A DNA stretch of 64,000 bases, from contig NZ_BDBZ01000020.1 in NCBI RefSeq assembly GCF_001613245.1, positions 152,251 to 216,250 on the forward strand. Reading direction: 5' to 3'. Below, in pieces: positions 42,074-50,746 of this stretch; position 1 is the first letter of the stretch; the number at the start of each line of letters is the position of its first letter. Under the pieces are notes generated by a model. That model was not told where the DNA came from and ran no database searches. It was given only the letters and a program-made list of their open reading frames with translations. Origin of the DNA: Nocardia speluncae NBRC 108251. Its GTDB lineage: Bacteria; Actinomycetota; Actinomycetes; Mycobacteriales; Mycobacteriaceae. The position numbers and the translations under genes were made by a program.

Positions 42074-42838
42074 ATGCGCCTCACGGTCCTCGGGTGCTCG
42101 GGCAGCGTGTCCGGCCCGGATTCCCCAGCGTCGGGTTACCTGCTCACCGGCCCGGATATGTCCCCGGTGGTCATCGATTTCGGTCCCGGGATCCTCGGCG
42201 CGCTGCAGCGATACGCCGATCCGGGCGAGGTCGAAATCTTCCTCACCCATCTCCACGCCGACCACTGCCTGGATCTGCCGGGGCTGCTGGTCTGGCGGCG
42301 CTACCACCCGACGCCGCCCGCCGGGCAGGCCATCGTCCGAGGTCCGTCGGACGCGCCGGTACGGATAGGTAACGCTTCCGCCGAAGTCGGCGGCGAATGC
42401 GACGACTGGTCCGATGTGATCGATTTCCGTCCGTGGGGCGAGGGAGAAACGGTCGAGTTCGGCCCCGGCCACACCATCACCGCGCGCCGCATGGTCCATC
42501 CACCGGAGTCATACGGCCTGCGGATCGTCACCGCCACCGGGCGCACCTTCGTCTATACCGGCGATACTGCCGTCTGCTCGGCCGTTCAGGAACTGGCCCA
42601 GGGCGCAGATGTCCTCATGGCCGAGGCCTCCTGGACCCACGATCCGGCGAATCGTCCCGAGGGCATCCATCTTTCGGGTACCGAAGCCGGCCGGATCGCG
42701 GCCGCGGCGGGGGCCGGGGAACTGCTTCTCACCCATATCCCGCCGTGGACTTCCCGGGAAGACGTCATCGCCGAAGCGAAGGCCGAATTCACCGGCCCCG
42801 TGCACGCCGTGACACCGGGCGAGACCTTCGAGCTGTAA
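42074..42838 (+). CDS. Metallo-beta-lactamase-fold phosphodiesterase, Rv1339 type
   Basis: The 254-residue protein has the zinc site THLHADHCLDL (HxHxDH) near residue 61, YTGDTAVC near 160, EASWTHDP, and a C-terminal LLTHIPPW. The mycobacterial homolog Rv1339 has been described as an atypical cAMP phosphodiesterase. The family is also related to RNase Z. GGGAGC precedes ATG 42074. It lies between the rhomboid gene and rph, as in M. tuberculosis. Confidence 0.9.
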   Translation: MRLTVLGCSGSVSGPDSPASGYLLTGPDMSPVVIDFGPGILGALQRYADPGEVEIFLTHLHADHCLDLPGLLVWRRYHPTPPAGQAIVRGPSDAPVRIGNASAEVGGECDDWSDVIDFRPWGEGETVEFGPGHTITARRMVHPPESYGLRIVTATGRTFVYTGDTAVCSAVQELAQGADVLMAEASWTHDPANRPEGIHLSGTEAGRIAAAAGAGELLLTHIPPWTSREDVIAEAKAEFTGPVHAVTPGETFEL

Positions 42839-42915
42839 AACGCCCGCGCCCGCGGCGCCGCATCGCGCCACGACCCGCGCGGATACGCACACGAGCTCCC
42901 CACTACGCTGAGCCC

Positions 42916-43689
<774 letters not shown>

Positions 43690-44298
43690 ATGACCCGTCG
43701 CGTTCTGCTCGCCAGCCGCAACGCCAAGAAACTGGACGAGCTGCGCCGCATCCTGGACGAGGCCGGCGTCGCCGGGCTCGACATCGCCGGGCTCGACGAT
43801 GTCCCGGAATACCCGGAGGCGCCCGAAATCGGAGCGACCTTCGAGGAGAATGCGCTGGCCAAGGCACGTGACGGGGCTCGGGCGACCGGATTGCCGTGTA
43901 TCGCCGACGATTCCGGAATCGCCGTGGACGCGTTGAACGGGATGCCGGGGGTCCTGTCGGCCCGCTGGGCCGGGCGCCACGGCGACGATGCCGCGAACAA
44001 CGCCTTGCTGCTCGCACAGCTCGCCGATGTCCCCGGCGATCGCCGCGGCGCGTACTTCGTCTCGGCGTGCGCGCTGGTGCTACCGGACGGCGCGGAGACC
44101 GTGGTGCGCGGCGAATGGCCCGGAACCATCGCGTACGCACCGCAGGGTGAGGGCGGCTTCGGCTATGACCCGCTGTTCCATCCGGAAGGCGGTGAGCTCA
44201 GCGCCGCTCAGCTCACCCCCGCTCAGAAGGACGCGGCCTCGCATCGCGGCCGCGCGCTGACCGAACTACTGCCCGCGCTCGCCCGGCTGGCCGACTGA
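43690..44298 (+). CDS. rdgB: dITP/XTP pyrophosphatase RdgB (HAM1)
   Basis: The 202-residue enzyme removes non-canonical purine nucleoside triphosphates. Signatures are LLASRNAKKLDELRRIL, FEENALAKARDGARATGLPCIADDSG and a C-terminal FGYDPLFHPEGG ... SHRGRAL. The ATG directly abuts the rph stop. It converges on a DUF3817 gene with 18 nt between, and no obvious terminator. The length is typical. Confidence 0.95.
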   Translation: MTRRVLLASRNAKKLDELRRILDEAGVAGLDIAGLDDVPEYPEAPEIGATFEENALAKARDGARATGLPCIADDSGIAVDALNGMPGVLSARWAGRHGDDAANNALLLAQLADVPGDRRGAYFVSACALVLPDGAETVVRGEWPGTIAYAPQGEGGFGYDPLFHPEGGELSAAQLTPAQKDAASHRGRALTELLPALARLAD

Positions 44299-44316
44299 GC
44301 GGAGAACGCCGCCCGA

Positions 44317-44679
44317 TCAGACTCCGAAGTCGCGTTTGACCTGCTGAGTGTTGCGGTGCTCGACGAAGAACGACAGCAGCGGGATCGTGCCCGCCAGCAA
44401 AGTGCCGATGGTGCGCTTGATCGGCCAGCGCACTTTGACGGCGAGGTCGGCGGTGAGGATCAGGTAGATGAAGTACGCCCAGCCGTGCACCAGCGCGATC
44501 CACGACGGGGTGTCCACGCCGAACCCGTATTGCGCGATCATCTCGGCGGTGAGCAGCAGCAGCCACAGGCCGGTGATCCACGCGAGCGCACGGTAGCGCA
44601 GGAGCGCGCCCGCGATCTTGCGGTCTCCGGCGGGCCGGGCCGGCTCGGCGGCGACGGTGGTTTTCTCGCTGGCGGTCAA
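44317..44679 (-). CDS. DUF3817-family membrane protein (Rv1342c-like)
   Basis: The 120-residue protein has the DUF3817 pattern: LLRYRALAWITGLWLLLLTAEMIAQYGFG, IALVHGWAYFIYLILTADLAVKVRWP and LLAGTIPLLSFFVEH. That makes about three transmembrane helices. TTG 44679 overlaps the upstream gene's stop (TTGA) and follows GGAG by 6 nt. A second DUF3817-like gene occurs at 58620. Function unknown. Confidence 0.88.
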   Translation of the reverse strand: MTASEKTTVAAEPARPAGDRKIAGALLRYRALAWITGLWLLLLTAEMIAQYGFGVDTPSWIALVHGWAYFIYLILTADLAVKVRWPIKRTIGTLLAGTIPLLSFFVEHRNTQQVKRDFGV

Positions 44680-45209
44680 CCGGCGCTCCTCTCGGGATCG
44701 CGGGCTTCGCTGCCCGCTTGGTCGCCGGCGTTCAACCGGGCGAGGTAGCTGTTGTATTCGGCGAGCACCGGGTCGGTGTCGCGGGCGGCTCGCGGCCGTT
44801 CCGGCAGAAAGCCCGCCGGGATCTCGCGCGGTTCCCGGACAGCGGTGGTGCCACGGCGGCCGGACCGTGCCGGTCCGTCGTTGCCGGCCGTTTCGGCATC
44901 GGTAGCTGTCGTTGTTCCCGCTTCGCCGACTGTGCCCGGCGAGCCCGTGGCCCGGTCCGGGGATTCGCCGTCGACAGCATCCGGCGCCCCGGCTTCCTGC
45001 TCCAACCGCACGAAGCGGAAGTAGGCGAAGAGCGCGAAGGCGCCGAACAGTGGCCACTGCATGGCATAGCCGAGGTTCTGCGCTGTCCCGCTGGCCGAGG
45101 AGAACCGCTCCATCTGCCACCAGCCCAACGCCAGCGCGGCCACCGCGAGCACAACCGCCAGGACGATCAGAGCCGGGCGGTGCACGGTCGGGCGGGGGGT
45201 TTCGGGCAC
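44676..45209 (-). CDS. Membrane protein, Rv1343c (LprD)-like
   Basis: The protein of about 177 residues has two transmembrane helices at the N-terminus (VLAVVLAVAALALGWWQMERFS and GYAMQWPLFGAFALFAYFRFVRLE). A long acidic linker (residues 75-125) follows, then a conserved tail ERPRAARDTDPVLAEYNSYLARLN. GTG 45209 has TACCGT 7 nt upstream; another in-frame GTG lies at 45218. It precedes the DUF3817 gene with a 4-nt overlap, the same pair as Rv1343c-Rv1342c. Function unknown. Confidence 0.75.
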   Translation of the reverse strand: MPETPRPTVHRPALIVLAVVLAVAALALGWWQMERFSSASGTAQNLGYAMQWPLFGAFALFAYFRFVRLEQEAGAPDAVDGESPDRATGSPGTVGEAGTTTATDAETAGNDGPARSGRRGTTAVREPREIPAGFLPERPRAARDTDPVLAEYNSYLARLNAGDQAGSEARDPERSAG

Positions 45210-45283
45210 GGCTACCACGGTACCCGTCTACTACATCGGCCGTAGTGTGAGGTGCACGTCGCGTGGCCGGCCGTCGGCGCCGG

Positions 45284-46159
45284 TCAGAGCTCGTAGACGA
45301 CCCCGGTCATCCGCTCCGACTCTTCCCACAACCGCCGCCACAGGCCCGTGTTCTTCGACAACCTGGTCGACGGGGAGGCCGCCACCGGGCCCTGGGACTG
45401 GAACAGCCGGGTCGGGCCCCAGTAGGTCTGCGGATCGGCATCCGGCGTCGTCGCCGCGAACAATGTGGAATGCGCCGCCTTCGCCGGGGCGTGCCCGACC
45501 AGCCGGATCACCGGTTTACTGACCAGATCCAGCGGCGTTTCGGTGCGGGTGAACAGTTCGGTGGCCGATACCCCGGGATGTACCCCGTAGGACCGTTTCG
45601 GTGAGCCGGCCGCCGCCAGCCGGCGCTGCAGTTCGCGCGCGAACATCAGGTTGGACAGTTTGGCCTGCGCATAGGCGAGGTTTCGCTGGTAACGACGGTT
45701 TTCGTAGTTCAGGTCGTCGACCCACAGTTTGGGTGTCTGCTTGTGGGCGATGCTGGCGAGGGTCACGACCCGGTCGCGCATCCGGTCCAGCAGCAAACCG
45801 GTGAGGGCGAAGTGCCCGAGGTGGTTCACTCCGAACTGCGTTTCGAAACCGTCCACGGTGCGCGAGAACGGTACGTTCATCAGACCCGCGTTGTTGACCA
45901 GCACGTCGAATTCGCCGGTGGCCTCCGCGAATTCGCGGATCGAGGACATATCGGCCAGGTCGAGCCGGCGGACCTGGAGATCGCCGCCGATGGTATCGGC
46001 GGCCTCGCGGGCCTTCTCGGTATTGCGGCAGGCCATCACCACGGTGGCCCCTTTACCGGCCAGGACCTTGGTGGTCTCGGCACCGAGACCACCGTTGGCT
46101 CCGGTGACGACATAAGTACGCCCACGCTGGTCGGGCATCTGATCGGGTTTCCATGCCAT
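45284..46159 (-). CDS. Short-chain dehydrogenase/reductase, retinol/protochlorophyllide-reductase-like
   Basis: The 291-residue SDR has TYVVTGANGGLGAETTKVLAGKG, NNAG in VLVNNAGLMNVP, and the catalytic Tyr/Lys in LAYAQAKLSN. The later segments are typical of the retinol-dehydrogenase-like branch. TAAGGT lies 6 nt before the ATG, predicting a leaderless start. A CTTACTCGGCAGTAAG dyad overlaps that box, so it is likely repressed by an unlinked TetR-type protein. Substrate unknown. Confidence 0.87.
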   Translation of the reverse strand: MAWKPDQMPDQRGRTYVVTGANGGLGAETTKVLAGKGATVVMACRNTEKAREAADTIGGDLQVRRLDLADMSSIREFAEATGEFDVLVNNAGLMNVPFSRTVDGFETQFGVNHLGHFALTGLLLDRMRDRVVTLASIAHKQTPKLWVDDLNYENRRYQRNLAYAQAKLSNLMFARELQRRLAAAGSPKRSYGVHPGVSATELFTRTETPLDLVSKPVIRLVGHAPAKAAHSTLFAATTPDADPQTYWGPTRLFQSQGPVAASPSTRLSKNTGLWRRLWEESERMTGVVYEL

Positions 46160-46167
46160 GATCCGAC

Positions 46168-46183
46168 CTTACTGCCGAGTAAG
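46168..46183. promoter_or_regulatory. Inverted repeat over the SDR promoter
   Basis: CTTACT and AGTAAG (6-base arms, spacer GCCG) end 9 bp before the SDR start codon and overlap its TAAGGT -10-like box. This is the right position for repression. The site is also about 100 bp upstream of the divergent DinG-like gene. Confidence 0.55.
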
Positions 46184-46282
46184 ATCACTGTGAAGGGCGA
46201 CACCCGCCACTCGACACCGCGACGGACCGCACGGTTCGCGACTGCGCGCACGGGTGTCGGTGGGGCGCAGTAGGCTGCCCGA

Positions 46283-48331
46283 GTGCCCGAACTCCCGCCC
46301 GTATCGACCCTGCTGGCGAACGCCGTAACCGCACTCGGCGGCAAGGAGCGCCCTGGTCAGATGACCATGGTGGCCGCGGTGGACGACGCCATCGACACCA
46401 AACGCCATCTCGCGGTCCAGGCCGGTACGGGCACCGGAAAATCCCTCGCCTATCTGGTACCCAGCCTGCGGCACGCGGTCCGGACCGGACGCACGGTGGT
46501 GGTCTCCACCGCCACCATCGCCCTACAGCGGCAGCTGGTGGACCGGGATCTGCCCCGGCTGGCCCAAGCCCTGGCGAAACCACTCGGGCGGCCACCGGAA
46601 TTCGCGATCCTCAAGGGCCGCAACAACTATCTCTGCCTGAACAAAATCAACAGCGCTATCCCGGAGGAGCCGGCCGAAGCCGAATTGTTCGACGCTTTCG
46701 CGGTCTCGCGGCTCGGCCGCGAGGTCAAACGGCTCAACGAATGGGCCTCCGACACCGAAACCGGCGACCGCGACGAACTGGCCCCCGGTGTCAGCGACCG
46801 CGCCTGGCGGCAGGTCAGCGTCTCGTCGCGCGAATGCCTGGGTAAATCCCGCTGCCCGTTCGGTCAGGATTGTTTCGCCGAGCGCGCCCGCGCCGAATCC
46901 GCGCAGGCCGATGTGGTCGTCACCAATCACGCGCTGCTGGCCATCGACGCCATCAGCGGTATCCAGGTACTACCGGAACACGATGTGGTGGTCGTTGACG
47001 AGGCACACGAACTGGTCGACCGGGTCACCGGCGTCGCCACCGCCGAACTGTCGGCGACGGCCATCAGTGCCGCCGCCAGGCGCTGTGCCAAACTCATCGA
47101 CGAGCAGGAGGTCGATCGGCTCGAGGCGGCCGCCGAAGCCTGGCACAGCGCCCTCGAGGATCTCGGCCCGAGCCGCTGGGAGGCACTACCCGACGGGATC
47201 GGCCAGGTGCTCGCCCTGATCCGGGATGCCGCATGGAACGCGCGTACCGCGCTCAACCCCCAGGGTTCCGCCGCGCCGGGTTCCGATCCCGAGGCCGCCG
47301 CCGGCCGGAACATGGCCGTGGCCGCGGTCGAGGAGGTCCACGACAGCGCAGTCCGTGCCCTCACCGCTTTCGACGAACCCGATCCGGCCGCGCGCCGCGA
47401 TGTGGTGTGGTTGTCGGCCGCCGAGATCCGCGATGTCACCCGCCGCTCGCTGCATATGGCACCGCTGGCCGTCGGCGGATTGCTACGAAGCCAGTTGTTC
47501 GGAACGGCCACGGTCATCCTGACCTCGGCGACCCTGCAGATCGGCGGCACGTTCGACGGCCTGGCCCGCACCTGGGGGCTGCCGCCCGAATCCGGCGGCA
47601 AGGTCGACCCGGTGCAGGCCAACGGCGCCGAGGCCCCCGCGGATACCGATACCGTCCGCTGGTCCTCGCTGGATGTGGGCTCGCCGTTCGACCACGCGAA
47701 ATCCGGGATTCTCTACGTCGCGAAACATCTGCCCGCCCCCGGCCGGGACGGCCTGCCCCCGGCCTATCTCGACGAGATCGAACGGCTGGTGTCGGCCGCG
47801 GGCGGGCGAACGCTGGGACTCTTCTCGTCCATGCGCGCCGCGAAATCGGCCACGGAAGCCCTGCGTTCCCGGCTGAACACACCGATCCTGTGCCAGGGAG
47901 AAGATTCCACCGGCGCCTTGGTACGCAAATTCGCCGACGACCCGGAAACCTCGCTGTTCGGCACCCTTTCCCTGTGGCAAGGGGTCGATGTTCCCGGCCC
48001 GTCGCTGAGCCTGGTGATCCTGGACCGGATCCCGTTCCCCCGCCCCGATGATCCGCTCCTGGCGGCCCGTCAGCGCGCGGTCGAATCCCGTGGTGGTAAC
48101 GGCTTTCTCACGATCGCCGCCAGTCACGCCGCCCTCCTGCTGGCCCAGGGCACCGGGCGGCTGTTGCGCAGCGTCGACGATCGCGGCGTGGTGGCCATCC
48201 TCGACCCACGTCTGGCCACCGCCCGCTATGGCGGTTACCTCCGCGCCTCGCTGCCCCCGTACTGGGAAACCGCGGACCCGGAAGTGGTGTTGAAGGCCCT
48301 GCACCGCTTGGACGCCGCCGCGACGGTCTGA
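46283..48331 (+). CDS. dinG: DinG/XPD-family ATP-dependent DNA helicase
   Basis: The 682-residue helicase has Walker A AGTGTGKSLAYL (residues 47-58), a DEAH box VVDEAHELVD near 236, and the Fe-S cluster Cys in YLCLNK, RECLGKSRCPFGQDCF. The C-terminal helicase motifs include LWQGVDVPGPSLSLVILDRIPFP and LLAQGTGRLLR. It corresponds to Rv1329c. TAGGCT at 46271-46276 lies 6 nt before the GTG start, so the mRNA is probably leaderless. No LexA-type box is visible. Confidence 0.92.
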   Translation: MPELPPVSTLLANAVTALGGKERPGQMTMVAAVDDAIDTKRHLAVQAGTGTGKSLAYLVPSLRHAVRTGRTVVVSTATIALQRQLVDRDLPRLAQALAKPLGRPPEFAILKGRNNYLCLNKINSAIPEEPAEAELFDAFAVSRLGREVKRLNEWASDTETGDRDELAPGVSDRAWRQVSVSSRECLGKSRCPFGQDCFAERARAESAQADVVVTNHALLAIDAISGIQVLPEHDVVVVDEAHELVDRVTGVATAELSATAISAAARRCAKLIDEQEVDRLEAAAEAWHSALEDLGPSRWEALPDGIGQVLALIRDAAWNARTALNPQGSAAPGSDPEAAAGRNMAVAAVEEVHDSAVRALTAFDEPDPAARRDVVWLSAAEIRDVTRRSLHMAPLAVGGLLRSQLFGTATVILTSATLQIGGTFDGLARTWGLPPESGGKVDPVQANGAEAPADTDTVRWSSLDVGSPFDHAKSGILYVAKHLPAPGRDGLPPAYLDEIERLVSAAGGRTLGLFSSMRAAKSATEALRSRLNTPILCQGEDSTGALVRKFADDPETSLFGTLSLWQGVDVPGPSLSLVILDRIPFPRPDDPLLAARQRAVESRGGNGFLTIAASHAALLLAQGTGRLLRSVDDRGVVAILDPRLATARYGGYLRASLPPYWETADPEVVLKALHRLDAAATV

Positions 48332-48372
48332 CTCCGCCAACAGGACCAGTCACCACATCGGCAATCGTCCGC

Positions 48373-48909
<537 letters not shown>

Positions 48910-48973
48910 GGGAACCCCTCGTTGTCGCAGTTGCCCAGCCGAGGAGACGAACGAGCAAGCCCGGTCAACGCGG

Positions 48974-48992
48974 TCAGGTTAGCCTAACCTTC
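48974..48992. promoter_or_regulatory. DtxR/IdeR-type iron box upstream of the doxX-like gene
   Basis: The 19-base window TCAGGTTAGCCTAACCTTC matches the IdeR/DtxR consensus TTAGGTTAGSCTAACCTAA at 16 of 19 positions. It includes a perfect central AGGTTAGCCTAACCT. It sits 65 bp before the DoxX start and just after the end of the upstream permease gene. Confidence 0.8.
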
Positions 48993-49004
48993 CCACGTTT
49001 CGGG

Positions 49005-50366
49005 CTATTCCGCGAGCAGGAAGAAGTACGCGAGGAAGACCACCGTCAGCACCCACATCACCGGATGCACTTCCCGAAACCGGCCGCGCGCCACCATCAC
49101 TACGGGATAGAAGATCATCCCCATGGCGAGACCGTTGGCGATCGAATACGTCAGCGGCATCATGATGATCGTGATGAACGCGGGAACCGCGAACTCCAAA
49201 CGGCTCCAGTCGATATCGCCGAGCGAACGCGCCATGAGCACCCCGACCACGATCAGCGCCGCCGCCGTCACCGCACCCGAACCCGCCACCACCACGAATA
49301 TCGGGAAGAAGAACATGGCCACCGCGAACCAGGCGGCGGTCACCACCGCGGTGAGCCCGGTCCGGCCGCCGGCCGAGACACCTGCCGTCGATTCCACATA
49401 GGCCGTGGTGGTAGATGTTCCGATCACCGCACCCGCCATCGTGCCCACCGCATCGGCCGACAGCGCACTCGACGCCCGGGGCAGCTCGCCCTTCGCATTC
49501 AGCAGGCCCGCCTGGTTCGCCACCCCGATCAGCGTGCCGGAAGCATCGAAGAAATCCACGAACAACATGGTCAGCACCACCACCGCCATCTGTGCGGTGA
49601 ACGCGTCGGGCAGATGGATAAGCGCCTGTCCGAAGGTCTGATCGAGGCCCTGCGGCATGGACACCACCCCGTCGGGGATATCCACCAGGCCGGTGAGCAT
49701 GCCGATGACCGCCGTCGCGACGATGCCGTACAGCACCGCGCCGTGCCAGCCACGGACGAGGAAGACGACGGTGAGTACGAGCCCGAACAACGCCAGCACC
49801 GTAGCGCCCTGAGTGAAATCACCGAGCCCGACCAAGGTCGCCGGATCGTCCACCACGATGCCCGCGTTCTTCAGCCCCAGGAACGCCACAAAGGCCCCCA
49901 CACCGGCAGCGACGGCCAGTTTCAACTGCAACGGGATCGCGTTCAGGATCTTCTCGCGGATCTTGGTGACCGCGAGAACGAAGAAGATCACACCGGACAG
50001 CAGCGTCCCCGATAACGCCACCTGCCACGGGATCCCCATTCCGAGCACCACCGAATAGGCGAAGAACGCGTTCAAGCCCATCCCGGGGGCGAGCGCGATC
50101 GGATACCGCGCCCACAATCCCATCACCAGCGAACCCACCACTGCCGCCACCGCGGTCGCGGTGAACACCGCCTGCGTGGGAATACCCTGCGCGCCGAGGT
50201 CGCCCTGATCGCCGAGGATGGAGGGGTTGACCGCCAGCACGTAGCACATTGCCAGGAACGTCACGGTCCCCGCCATCAACTCGCGTCGCACGGTCGAGCC
50301 GTGGATCCCGATTCCGAAGAACGAATCGACCCGTCCACGAGTCCGGGTCAGAAGACCTGTGACCAT
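49005..50366 (-). CDS. NCS2-family purine permease (AzgA-like)
   Basis: The 453-residue protein has the AzgA/NCS2 signature motifs: FLAMCYVLAVNPSIL, LAPGMGLNAFFAYSVV near residue 90, LTMLFVDFFDASGTLIGVANQAGLL near 270, and the GTSTTTAYVESTAGV loop near 320. About 12-14 membrane helices are seen. These transporters import adenine, guanine or hypoxanthine with protons. ATG 50366 follows GGAGATGCC. The 380-bp upstream region contains a GGCGGcaaCCGCC hairpin but no riboswitch I can support. Confidence 0.92.
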   Translation of the reverse strand: MVTGLLTRTRGRVDSFFGIGIHGSTVRRELMAGTVTFLAMCYVLAVNPSILGDQGDLGAQGIPTQAVFTATAVAAVVGSLVMGLWARYPIALAPGMGLNAFFAYSVVLGMGIPWQVALSGTLLSGVIFFVLAVTKIREKILNAIPLQLKLAVAAGVGAFVAFLGLKNAGIVVDDPATLVGLGDFTQGATVLALFGLVLTVVFLVRGWHGAVLYGIVATAVIGMLTGLVDIPDGVVSMPQGLDQTFGQALIHLPDAFTAQMAVVVLTMLFVDFFDASGTLIGVANQAGLLNAKGELPRASSALSADAVGTMAGAVIGTSTTTAYVESTAGVSAGGRTGLTAVVTAAWFAVAMFFFPIFVVVAGSGAVTAAALIVVGVLMARSLGDIDWSRLEFAVPAFITIIMMPLTYSIANGLAMGMIFYPVVMVARGRFREVHPVMWVLTVVFLAYFFLLAE

Positions 50367-50746
50367 GGCATCTCCAGTCGGCTGACGAAACTCCGTCCCG
50401 GCGGTTGCCGCCCACCCCGGTGCGGTTGGACGCAGGTCAGCGCCAGTGGAACGGTATCGGAAACTTGTTACGAACCGAAGTCGCACCACCCCGGCGGCCG
50501 CCGTCGGCAACTCCGGCGCGCAACGGCGACGGCCGCAGCCGGAGCGTGCATACTCCGAACCCTGTGACGCCCGGCCACACTCGTGTTCCGGGGACAAACA
50601 CGAAGGTTCGTGCGCGGCCCGAATCCGACCACGATGGCGGGCCCGAGTCCGGTGCACGCTACGACGAGCCCGGTGCCCGACCGCCCGGCGACGCCACCGG
50701 CCCCGGCGAGGCACTACCGGACTCACGCCGCGTCACCGGACGCAGC

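Noticed and set aside
50367..50746. Possible riboswitch upstream of the purine permease
   Set aside because: A GGCGGcaaCCGCC hairpin is present, but no conserved core of a purine, SAM or guanidine riboswitch could be matched.
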